Below are positions 1-5,597 of a DNA stretch of 5,613 nucleotides, piece after piece. This stretch comes from Candidatus Bathyarchaeota archaeon (GTDB lineage: Archaea > Thermoproteota > Bathyarchaeia > Bathyarchaeales > DTEX01), in the NCBI GenBank assembly GCA_003601725.1, contig PIYJ01000078.1:1-5613 (forward strand), given 5' to 3'. Position 1 is the stretch's first letter, and each line of letters opens with the position of its first letter. The position numbers were made by a program, and so were the translations under genes. A model generated the notes under the pieces. That model did no database searches and was not told where the DNA came from. It saw nothing but the letters and a program-made list of their open reading frames with translations.

Positions 1-1
1 C

Positions 2-295
2 ATAATAACGATAGACGGAGCTCCCTTCCCATCATCTCAGGAGGAAATCTTCGTAGCCGCAACATCCAAGGAAATAGCCTCACAGTACATCGAAAGGGGC
101 GCCGCTCCATACAAGAACAAAAGAATCATAGGATTAGCCGGATTAATTTTAGGCTTAGCCGGGAAACGCGGATTAGAAGGAGCATGCCTACTTGCCTCAA
201 CTTCTGGCTATAAAAAAGACCGAAAAGCCGCGTTTAGAGTCTACAAGTTCTTAACGGACATTCTTAAGCATAATCTTCCAAAGGAGCACCCTTGA
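2..295 (+). CDS. PAC2-family (proteasome assembly chaperone-like) protein, C-terminal part
   Basis: This is the 3' end of a gene that begins before the window; 97 codons are visible up to the TGA at 293-295. The family (PF09754) includes the archaeal PbaA/PbaB and eukaryotic PAC1/PAC2 chaperones that help assemble the 20S proteasome alpha ring in the cytoplasm. What I see is the typical C-terminal half of the fold: a glycine/alanine-rich stretch (IIGLAGLILGLAGKRGLEGA) followed by CLLASTSGY and a final amphipathic helix (AFRVYKFLTDIL). The last residues are KEHP, so there is no hydrophobic-Tyr-X tail of the kind used by PbaB to dock on the proteasome; a direct proteasome role is therefore uncertain. 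The stop codon overlaps the TTG start of the downstream methyltransferase gene (TTGA), so the two are probably cotranscribed and translationally coupled. The promoter and N-terminus lie outside the window. Confidence 0.82.
   Translation: MITIDGAPFPSSQEEIFVAATSKEIASQYIERGAAPYKNKRIIGLAGLILGLAGKRGLEGACLLASTSGYKKDRKAAFRVYKFLTDILKHNLPKEHP
281..286 (+). promoter_or_regulatory. Shine-Dalgarno site (AAGGAG) for the trm14-like gene
   Basis: AAGGAG sits 5 nt before the TTG at 292, inside the last codons of the PAC2-family gene. It is the best-placed ribosome binding site near this start and supports TTG 292 over the in-frame ATGs at 304 and 343/346. The ATG at 343 also has a purine-rich stretch (GGAAAGGA) about 10 nt upstream, so it remains an alternative. 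Confidence 0.5.
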
Positions 296-1362
296 GGCTT
301 GAGATGAATAGGCTTTCGAATCTTGGAAAGGATTCTTCTCGGATGATGGTTACAACCGTGCCTGGAATAGAAGACATAGTCCTTAAAGAGGCATCTGAGA
401 AGCTGAACTTACTGGAATCCCATCATAGATTTGGAGGGGTAGGTGGAAGGGTTTATCTGGAGATTTCTAAAGAGGATGTTCAGAAACTCTTCAAGATGAG
501 GAGCATAGAGCATATAATCCAGATTATTGATGTTTTTACTGTTAAAAATACGAAAGGCGGCTTGGACGAAATCTATAGGGGCGTATATAGATCATCAATT
601 CCGCTTGGCTCAACCTTTAGAGTGACATGTGAAAGGATTGGAAGCCACGAGTATACAAGCATGGATGTCCAGAGAGTTGCAGGACAAGCAATAGTTGACA
701 AGTATGGGACCAAGGTGAATCTTAAAAATCCAGAGACCATCGTTAGAGTTGACGTCGCTCATGACCTCTGCATTGTGGGTATACAGCTGACAAGAACCTC
801 TCTTCGCATTCGCTACCCGAGAGCCTTCCATCATCCCTCAGCCTTGAATCCAGTGATAGCATACGCGATGCTGAGATGTGCAGAGGTTCAGCCGGGGGAC
901 AGAATTCTCGATGCATTTTGCGGTGGGGGAACAATACTAATCGAAGCGGCGCAGGTTTGGGAAGACATTGAAGCCATAGGCATCGATATAAGCCCTAAAA
1001 GCATTGATGGAGCACAGAGAAACTTGGAGGCTGCTAAAGTCAAGTCGAAAGTTAAGCTCATCCTTGGGGATGCTACGAGACTGGAAAAGGTTCTTCCAGA
1101 GGGCTTAAAAGTCGACAAAGCTGTTTCGAATCTACCTTTCGGCATTAGAAGCGGTAGACTCAAAGGGCTGCCGAAGATTTATTCTGGATTTCTGAGATCT
1201 CTTCGACCTTTTTTAAATGAAACGTCGAAGGTTTGCCTCCTTACAATTCACAAAGAACTACTCAAATCCATAAGTAAAAGGTTTGGATATGAGATGCTTG
1301 AAAGTAGGCGAATAGTGAACGGTGGGCTTATAGCTCATATCATACTGCTTAGGCCTTCATGA
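292..1362 (+). CDS. THUMP-domain tRNA (guanine-N2)-methyltransferase, Trm14/THUMPD3-like
   Basis: This protein probably uses S-adenosylmethionine to make N2-methylguanosine in tRNA, most likely at position 6 as known for archaeal Trm14. Its 356 residues are close to the family length (roughly 335-380). Residues 18-170 form the N-terminal ferredoxin-like and THUMP region that binds the tRNA acceptor stem; the core is around 108-155 (TFRVTCERIGSHEYTS onward). RAFHHPSALNP (177-187) leads into the Rossmann-fold methyltransferase. SAM motif I is DAFCGGGTILIEAA (207-220), the acidic ribose-binding residue lies in GIDIS (230-234), and the catalytic motif IV is NLPFG (280-284). NLPFG resembles Trm14/TrmN and THUMPD2/3 rather than the DPPYG of archaeal Trm11 (m2G10), which is why I prefer position 6; the target base is inferred. 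The TTG start is chosen for its Shine-Dalgarno site and its overlap with the upstream stop. Recognisable homology begins only near Met18/19, so a shorter start at 343 or 346 is possible. Confidence 0.87.
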   Translation: MRLEMNRLSNLGKDSSRMMVTTVPGIEDIVLKEASEKLNLLESHHRFGGVGGRVYLEISKEDVQKLFKMRSIEHIIQIIDVFTVKNTKGGLDEIYRGVYRSSIPLGSTFRVTCERIGSHEYTSMDVQRVAGQAIVDKYGTKVNLKNPETIVRVDVAHDLCIVGIQLTRTSLRIRYPRAFHHPSALNPVIAYAMLRCAEVQPGDRILDAFCGGGTILIEAAQVWEDIEAIGIDISPKSIDGAQRNLEAAKVKSKVKLILGDATRLEKVLPEGLKVDKAVSNLPFGIRSGRLKGLPKIYSGFLRSLRPFLNETSKVCLLTIHKELLKSISKRFGYEMLESRRIVNGGLIAHIILLRPS

Positions 1363-1379
1363 AAGCGAGCTGTTGAGAG

Positions 1380-2051
1380 TTATTCAAGCAATCTCATCGC
1401 CCATAATATGCCGTTAAGCAGATGCTTCTGGAACCATTCTTTGCTCCAAATCTCTATGTAGTGACCGAACCCTGTGTAGAAGACTCTTGCTTTTCCATAA
1501 GTGTGGCACCAACATAGAGCATAGTCGTTGTCTTCTCTTGTTCCTTTGCTTAAATCTACTGAGCTATTGTCCAGGCTGATCAATACGTGGGTTCTTTCTC
1601 GGCTCCAGTTTTTAAAGGTGTAAATCTCCTCTTTTACTCTGAATGATTCTGGCAGGTGCCTCGTCGAAGGATGCGTAGGGTCCTCAACTTTCACGGTGAC
1701 TTCTTGACTCCAAGGATGGGCCATAAAATATCCGCCAATCATCTTCCCATACTCGGGAAACTTGTAGAAAGTATCCGTTGCATTATGGACTCCGATGAAT
1801 GCTTTACCGGAGCGTATTGATTCTATAAAGTCATGTTTCTGCTCCTCTGAGATTGGCAGCTCACCAGTCGTAGCGAAGAGAACGGCGTCAAAACGTTTGA
1901 GATCCCTCTTATTCAAAAGGTCACAATCGTCCGTTGCAGTTACCTCAAATATCCCGGATTTTTCACCTAACGATGCGACGACTTGTTTGGCGGTTGGAAG
2001 ATAGTCATGCTTAAAGCCAGCTGAATGGGTAATCATAAGAAGCCTCTTCAA
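1380..2051 (-). CDS. ThuA-like domain protein
   Basis: The 223-residue protein is a complete ThuA-like domain (PF06283), a class I glutamine-amidotransferase-like fold found in proteins tied to sugar use such as trehalose utilisation; the exact reaction is not settled for most members. Family landmarks, numbered from the TTG at 2049-2051, are the N-terminal strand and loop LLMITHSAGFKHD (4-16), GVHNATD (87-93), the YGKMIGGYF..HPW block (101-114), EEIYTFKN (141-148) and CWCHTYGKARVFYTGFGH (180-197). The reading frame is open back to 2219 (279 aa), but that 56-residue extension has no family resemblance and runs into a ferredoxin remnant on the other strand. TTG at 2051 begins the usual MKRLL..H sequence and has GAGGAG 9 nt upstream. 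ATG at 2060 has that same GAGGAG directly against it, which is too close. The gene converges on trm14 with a 17-nt gap and is probably monocistronic. No catalytic lesion is visible. Confidence 0.85.
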   Translation of the reverse strand: MKRLLMITHSAGFKHDYLPTAKQVVASLGEKSGIFEVTATDDCDLLNKRDLKRFDAVLFATTGELPISEEQKHDFIESIRSGKAFIGVHNATDTFYKFPEYGKMIGGYFMAHPWSQEVTVKVEDPTHPSTRHLPESFRVKEEIYTFKNWSRERTHVLISLDNSSVDLSKGTREDNDYALCWCHTYGKARVFYTGFGHYIEIWSKEWFQKHLLNGILWAMRLLE

Positions 2052-2060
2052 TATTTCCAT

Positions 2061-2066
2061 CTCCTC
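2061..2066 (-). promoter_or_regulatory. Shine-Dalgarno site (GAGGAG) deciding the thuA-like start
   Basis: On the minus strand GAGGAG is followed by ATGGAAATA and then TTG. A spacing of 9 nt to the TTG is normal, whereas the spacing to the ATG at 2060 would be zero. This favours translation from 2051. Confidence 0.45.
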
Positions 2067-2088
2067 TGGAAAACCATCATCTCTCGGA

Positions 2089-2099
2089 ATATTTAAAAT
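2089..2099 (-). promoter_or_regulatory. Candidate TATA box for the thuA-like gene
   Basis: The minus strand reads ATTTTAAATAT here, an archaeal TATA-like element. With the usual offset of about 26 nt from box centre to transcription start, transcription would begin near 2068. That leaves a short leader just long enough to contain the GAGGAG at 2061-2066 ahead of the TTG. The fit with the revised start is good, but the call rests on base composition and spacing only. Confidence 0.35.
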
Positions 2100-2159
2100 C
2101 ATCTTCAAAAAAAGGCGCAAACAAACCGAGGCTCTACGCTGCGAAGATAGTTGCGGTAA

Positions 2160-2177
2160 TCTTATTATCGAATAAGA
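2160..2177. repeat. Short inverted repeat, possible operator
   Basis: TCTTATT and AATAAGA form perfect 7-nt arms around ATCG. The element lies in the divergent gap between the thuA-like gene and the start of the ferredoxin remnant, about 20 nt ahead of the first recognisable ferredoxin codons. It could be a regulator site for the lost AOR operon or for the thuA-like gene. The arms are AT-rich, so chance is a real alternative. Confidence 0.25.
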
Positions 2178-2197
2178 AATGTGAAAACACAACGAGT

Positions 2198-2730
2198 AAA
2201 AAAGTTGTTTGGATTGCAAGAGACCCCTTCAGATGCAGCGAATGTCGAAGATGCAAGATTGTCTGTTCAATGCATCATGAAGGAAAGATTTGACCAGAGG
2301 CTTCCAGGATCAGAATCTTCATGCTCGTCCCCGGCGTAGAGAGTCCACATCTCTGCGCTCAATGCAGCGATTATCCATGCGTCAAAGCATGCCCCGTTGA
2401 AGCTCTTTCAATAGATGATGACACTATGGCTGTCTTGGTTGACAAGGAAAATGCACAGGCTGCGGCCTATGCATAAAGGCATGTCCATGTAACATTCCGT
2501 TTCTTCATCCAGAGGATAACAAAACAGTCATTTGTGACCTTTGCGGTGGAGATCCAGAATGCGTGAAGGTTTGTCAGGAAGCCCGATTTGACGCATTGCT
2601 TCTGATTAGGCAGAATAAAGAGTCGGTCAAGAGGGGCGTGAATCGGAAGCTCTTCGCTCAGACCCCTGAAGAATTCACGGAAGACATAGCTATAAACATT
2701 TTGGGAGAAAAAGCGGAGGAGCTGATTTAG
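2198..2730 (+). pseudogene. Ferredoxin-like four-[4Fe-4S] subunit of an AOR operon (broken)
   Basis: Read across two frames, this encodes a HycB/AOR-type electron-transfer protein of about 175 residues, which would have passed electrons between the aldehyde oxidoreductase and ferredoxin. All four cluster motifs and all 16 cysteines survive: CSECRRCKIVC (from 2234), CAQCSDYPCVKACP, CTGCGLCIKACP (from 2452) and CDLCGGDPECVKVC. Two lesions are visible. One is an in-frame TGA at 2291-2293, where relatives, as far as I recall, have Trp in HEG..WPEASRIR (TGG to TGA). The other is a one-base loss at 2450-2452 (GAAAATGC where GAAAACTGC or GAAAATTGC is needed) that moves the frame just before CTGCG. 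No start codon in frame with the first motif is evident near KKVVWIARDPF. The tail is helical and ends EKAEELI at a TAG directly before the AOR start. The conserved cysteines suggest recent inactivation. Confidence 0.83.
2715..2720 (+). promoter_or_regulatory. Relic Shine-Dalgarno site (GGAGGA) of the AOR gene
   Basis: GGAGGA lies 10 nt before the ATG at 2731, within the last codons of the ferredoxin remnant. It shows that the ferredoxin and AOR genes were tightly coupled: the ferredoxin TAG (2728-2730) and the AOR ATG (2731-2733) are adjacent. Confidence 0.4.
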
Positions 2731-2815
2731 ATGCCTCGGGTTATGCTGGAAAGTTTCTTGAAGTAGATCTCCGTCAGGAAGCATCAAAGACGTCACCTTC
2801 AGCGATGAGATCTTG
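2731..2815 (+). pseudogene. N-terminal fragment of aldehyde:ferredoxin oxidoreductase (tungsten enzyme)
   Basis: Only about 28 codons remain of a protein that is normally around 600 residues. In pieces the translation is MPR, then GYAGKFLEVDLRQ, then GSIKDVTFSDEIL, which is the characteristic start of the AOR family (an N-terminal G-Y-x-G-K-x-L-x-V-D-L motif followed by a second beta strand). Each break is one missing G: CGGGTT at 2737-2742 needs a fourth G to keep MPRGYAGK in frame, and CAGGAAGC at 2775-2782 needs a third G to keep RQGSIK in frame. The tungstopterin- and cluster-binding parts are absent, so no activity is possible. The sequence then passes without a gap into the MoaD-like remnant, showing that a deletion removed nearly all of the gene. 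Confidence 0.75.
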
Positions 2816-3045
2816 GCAACGAATTAGATGTGGAACTGATGCCTAACGCCAGAGTGAAGGATCTACTTGCTAAACTCAGAGAGAAAACTCTCAGCCTAGA
2901 TGAAAAAGCGTTAACCCGCTTTGAGAGATGAGCCGAACCTACCATATTTTTGAATGGCCGCAACATCTATGTTTTAAAGAAGCTGGAACCCCCTCTGAAA
3001 GAGGGGGATACTGTGGTTCTCCTGCCACCTGTTATAGGCGGCTAG
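2816..3045 (+). pseudogene. MoaD/ThiS-like ubiquitin-fold sulfur carrier (broken)
   Basis: About 76 codons of a small beta-grasp sulfur carrier, of the kind often encoded beside AOR genes and thought to serve pterin-cofactor (Mo/W) synthesis, which takes place in the cytoplasm. GNELDVELMPNARVKDLL matches the second strand and first helix of MoaD. The C-terminal part reads PTIFLNGRNIYVLKKLE, then PPLKEGDTVVLLPPVIGG, and ends with the Gly-Gly that is adenylated and thiocarboxylated in working carriers, followed directly by TAG. Two defects are present. The first strand, perhaps 12-15 residues, is missing because the frame joins the AOR fragment near 2812. A TGA at 2929-2931 interrupts it after LTRFER (a CGA to TGA change would explain it). 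An internal start such as the ATG at 2839 would give only a short non-functional peptide. The stop faces that of the HAD gene 6 nt away. Confidence 0.78.
2989..3007. repeat. Perfect GC-rich hairpin within the moaD-like remnant
   Basis: CCCCCTCT, loop GAA, AGAGGGGG form an 8-bp stem with a 3-nt loop. On the plus strand it encodes EPPLKEGD of the MoaD fold, so it may come simply from codons. On the minus strand it lies about 45 nt beyond the HAD stop and could slow or end purD-operon transcripts, but no T-run follows it. Confidence 0.3.
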
Positions 3046-3051
3046 AAGATT

Positions 3052-4140
3052 TCATCCAAGTCTTCCTATTGCTTCTCCTCTTACGGTCTTCCTGAAAGCG
3101 CTGCTTTCACGGGTTAAACGGCTCATATTTTCAGGTGTTATCCTTTCTACCCTTGGAGTCTTATCGATGGGAAGGCTTTGAAGATTCATCAATAATGATG
3201 GTTCACAGATTTCTTTCAGTGACGATGGTGACCATTCCTCTGCAAGTTGTATTATGCCTTCTTTGCCGATTTTTCTGAAGAGATCCGCTAAGATGGAAAT
3301 GATGATGGTGTTATGGGACATGACTGCGATTTCAGCCTCTCTTATCGCGTATTGATTTCCATTAAAGGAGACTGTTAATCCTCCGCCTTCTCGGATCAAT
3401 CGGAATGGATCAACATCCGTTATGCTGTCGCCGAAGTAGATAACGTTCGACATCTCTGATCTCGTCTTCTCAATTATCTCTTTAACAGCATTAGCCTTTT
3501 CGAAGCCGCCTACAGGGTTAACCTCCTGAAGCATCCTTCCAGCCTTCATCTGTGAAATTTCTTCCCAAAAGATCTCATCCAGCCTCCTTACGGCATGCTG
3601 AATCTCCTTGGAGAGATCTTCGAACGCTGATGCATCTTCAGGGATCTCCAGCATCGGCATCTCTGAGATCTCCTTCCTGAGCTCTTTTAGCCGCTTGATC
3701 TCGTCCTCGCAGAGAACATATTCGTCAATGTTCACCTTGGTGCAATACGCGTTTTCCTTCGGAAAGCCGATTGCATCGCATAAAGCAGCTATGTAATGCT
3801 CATAGCTCGTGCTTACAATGAACGATGGCATAATCTTCGAAACGAACCTTAATGTTTCATCTGCTCCAGGAACCAAGAGTATATTCTGAGAAGAGTAGGC
3901 CTTCATCTTCTCGTTTGTAGCTCCATAGGCCTTCAGAAATGGAAGTATAAGCTTAAGAGTGTCACCAGGTTTGTATCCGGGTCTCTTGACGATGTCTGCT
4001 TGTATATCATCGTATCGGCTGATAAGCGTGAAGAAGCGGTCTCCATCAGGTATGAAATGACATGTTAACTCAAACGCGTTATCATTCTTTGATATTGGAC
4101 CTTCACAGTCAGTGATGAACACGGCGTCTTCCTGTTTCAT
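3052..4140 (-). CDS. HAD-superfamily protein of the archaeal EhaR/COG4030 family
   Basis: A predicted cytoplasmic phosphohydrolase of 362 residues, second gene of the purD operon. The opening FITDCEGPISKNDNAFEL (8-25), the HFIPDGDRFFTLISRYDD block (28-45) and RPGYKPGDTLKLILPFL (53-69) are hallmarks of a family mainly known from archaea, including the protein annotated EhaR in some methanogens. HAD motif I is DCEG (Asp11, with Glu13 in place of the usual second Asp), motif II is Ser110 in FIVSTSYEHY, motif III is probably Lys215 in GGFEKANA, and motif IV is FGDSITDVD (Asp238, Asp242). About 100 residues between motifs II and III, highly charged and helical (144-200), act as a cap that should set substrate choice. 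Asp11 as nucleophile is intact, but Glu13 replaces the usual acid/base Asp, so activity may differ from classic HAD phosphatases. The ATG overlaps the purD stop (ATGA), with GAGG 8 nt upstream. The substrate is unknown; no other Eha hydrogenase gene is present here, so a hydrogenase role is not supported. Confidence 0.83.
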   Translation of the reverse strand: MKQEDAVFITDCEGPISKNDNAFELTCHFIPDGDRFFTLISRYDDIQADIVKRPGYKPGDTLKLILPFLKAYGATNEKMKAYSSQNILLVPGADETLRFVSKIMPSFIVSTSYEHYIAALCDAIGFPKENAYCTKVNIDEYVLCEDEIKRLKELRKEISEMPMLEIPEDASAFEDLSKEIQHAVRRLDEIFWEEISQMKAGRMLQEVNPVGGFEKANAVKEIIEKTRSEMSNVIYFGDSITDVDPFRLIREGGGLTVSFNGNQYAIREAEIAVMSHNTIIISILADLFRKIGKEGIIQLAEEWSPSSLKEICEPSLLMNLQSLPIDKTPRVERITPENMSRLTRESSAFRKTVRGEAIGRLG

Positions 4141-5561
4141 CGAGTTTTCCTCAGCTCTTCCATGTGCCTTATGCTTTTGGATATATGCTCCTTTGACGCT
4201 ATGTCTGTTCTATACCATAATGCTCCGCCCTCTATTGCTTCCAACCCTTCAAGAGATATCTCACGGGCCTCTTGAATATCATCACCTATTCCAACAGTAC
4301 AGACGGTTCTAGATCTAAGCGCGTAGGCTCTTCCATCCTCTCTGAGCTCCATGGATCCGGGGTATATCCTTAGTCTGTCACCATACTTTGATGCGAAGCT
4401 CTCAGCCTTCTCAAGAATAATAGGCGTTCCGATCTCATCCCGCTTGACATTTTCCGGGAAAAACTTCTCATATCCGCCGTAGCTGGGTGGAACCTTATAG
4501 GTGACAACGGTTGCCTTCTTCTCCACTTCGACCCGCGTTAAGGACCCCTCAATCATCCGGAAGCAAACTTCAACAAAGTCATCCTTCAAGACGGGGAGAA
4601 TATTCATTATTTCGGGGTCCCCAGGACGGCTGTTATTTTCAAGGATCATGGGGCCGCTAGCGGTGTGGATGAATGCGACGTAGAATGGGATGCCTCGGAG
4701 TTCAGGATTAGATCCATTTCCCTTCAGCTTATTGAATATCTTCTCTACGATGACCTTTTCTTTCTCCCAGTCAGCCTCGTTCATGAACGGCAGATAGAAT
4801 CCTGTGCTTTTATAGGAGCCCATGCCGCCTGTGTTTGGTCCCCTATCGCCGTTGAAGGCTCGCTTGTAGTCACGAGTCTCAGGAAGCGGAACTAGGTGCT
4901 TCCCATCGCAGAAGGCTTGAAAGCTCGACTCTTCTCCTTCTATCTTTTCTTCTACGATGACCGGGCCTTCCTTGAAGTTAGCCATGAAGTGCTCGTATAA
5001 TTCTTCACGCGTATTGAAGTGGTCCCCCCAGACTCCGACTCCTTTACCAGCTGCCGGAGTGTCAGGTTTAACAGCTACTTTATTATCCAATTCATCCAGC
5101 CATTTGAAGAGCTGCTTCTTCACGTCGCTTAGTCTTTCATAATCTTTCGGATCGAAAACCTTGAATCTAGGATTGACTTCAGGAGCCACCTCTTCGAAGA
5201 GCCTTCTCTGAGCTACTTTGCTCTTTTCAATCGCATACTTCTTAGTTGGACAAATCGTGGGGATGCCGAGCTCTTTCTCCAAAATGTCTCTTAGCCCCGC
5301 AATTATCGGCTTTTCCGGACCGGCAATGGCGAAGTCTATTTTATCCTTGTATCTCGCGGCGAATTTACATATCTCATTTGGATCAAGAGAGGGAATAACG
5401 ATGTGCTCCTTAGAGAATTTAACATTGAAAGGGTTTCTCTGTCTATCCGCAACATACGCATTTACGGCATACTCTCCGCTTCTAAGCAGCGAATCAAGGA
5501 TCGCCGCTCCCCTAGAACCATAGGAGACTACGAGGACACCGACCTCTTCCATGACATTCAC
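4137..5561 (-). CDS. purD: Phosphoribosylamine-glycine ligase (GAR synthetase)
   Basis: The enzyme joins 5-phosphoribosylamine and glycine with ATP to form glycinamide ribonucleotide, the second step of purine biosynthesis, in the cytoplasm. Its 474 residues are slightly longer than typical PurD (about 430). An N-terminal Rossmann-like domain (7-105) carries AGPEKPIIAGL (80-90); the ATP-grasp domain follows with KPDTPAAGKGVGV (165-177), VIVEEKIEGEESSF (201-214), the glycine/PRA-binding PETRDYKRAFNGDRGPNTGG (227-246, reading on to MGSY) and the metal-binding ENNSRPGDPE (308-317). The C-terminal domain spans about 345-450. Two departures are visible: GSRGAA replaces the usual GGREHA near the N-terminus, and RPGDPE replaces R-(L/F)-GDPE. 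Both look like lineage variants because the rest of the active site is intact. The long frame starts with GTG (5559-5561), 3 nt after AGAGG; the ATG at 5550-5552, 12 nt after it, is equally plausible and gives 471 residues. It is the first gene of an operon with the HAD gene. Confidence 0.93.
   Translation of the reverse strand: MNVMEEVGVLVVSYGSRGAAILDSLLRSGEYAVNAYVADRQRNPFNVKFSKEHIVIPSLDPNEICKFAARYKDKIDFAIAGPEKPIIAGLRDILEKELGIPTICPTKKYAIEKSKVAQRRLFEEVAPEVNPRFKVFDPKDYERLSDVKKQLFKWLDELDNKVAVKPDTPAAGKGVGVWGDHFNTREELYEHFMANFKEGPVIVEEKIEGEESSFQAFCDGKHLVPLPETRDYKRAFNGDRGPNTGGMGSYKSTGFYLPFMNEADWEKEKVIVEKIFNKLKGNGSNPELRGIPFYVAFIHTASGPMILENNSRPGDPEIMNILPVLKDDFVEVCFRMIEGSLTRVEVEKKATVVTYKVPPSYGGYEKFFPENVKRDEIGTPIILEKAESFASKYGDRLRIYPGSMELREDGRAYALRSRTVCTVGIGDDIQEAREISLEGLEAIEGGALWYRTDIASKEHISKSIRHMEELRKTR
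4149..4152 (-). promoter_or_regulatory. Shine-Dalgarno site (GAGG) for the HAD gene, inside purD
   Basis: GAGG on the minus strand lies 8 nt before the ATG at 4138-4140, within the last codons of purD. Together with the ATGA overlap it shows translational coupling of the two genes. Confidence 0.4.
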
Positions 5562-5597
5562 AATCCTCTGTTCTACGATGTTTTAATCTGTCTCTCC

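Noticed and set aside
610..1163. Minus-strand open frames of 63-91 codons within the methyltransferase gene.
   Set aside because: They are shadows of the plus-strand gene, whose motifs are continuous through the whole interval.
2064..2219. N-terminal extension of the thuA-like protein as a signal peptide or membrane anchor.
   Set aside because: The extension contains several scattered arginines and polar residues, lacks a clear hydrophobic core followed by a cleavage site, and the better-supported start lies downstream.
2467..2796. Minus-strand open frame of 109 codons.
   Set aside because: It lies antisense to the ferredoxin and AOR remnants, whose plus-strand readings match known families; the minus-strand translation has no recognisable domain.
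2291..2931. In-frame TGA codons at 2291 and 2929 read as selenocysteine or recoded sense codons.
   Set aside because: TGA is the normal terminator of four genes in the window (PAC2-family, trm14-like, purD, HAD), no SECIS-like element was seen, and the same remnants also carry frameshifts and a deletion, so ordinary nonsense mutation is simpler.
2198..3045. Programmed frameshifting producing a functional ferredoxin-AOR product.
   Set aside because: Three separate shifts, two stops and loss of nearly all the catalytic subunit cannot give a working enzyme.
4112..5523. Several plus-strand open frames of 60-101 codons across purD and the purD-HAD boundary.
   Set aside because: They are antisense to well-supported genes and have no recognisable motif or convincing ribosome binding site.
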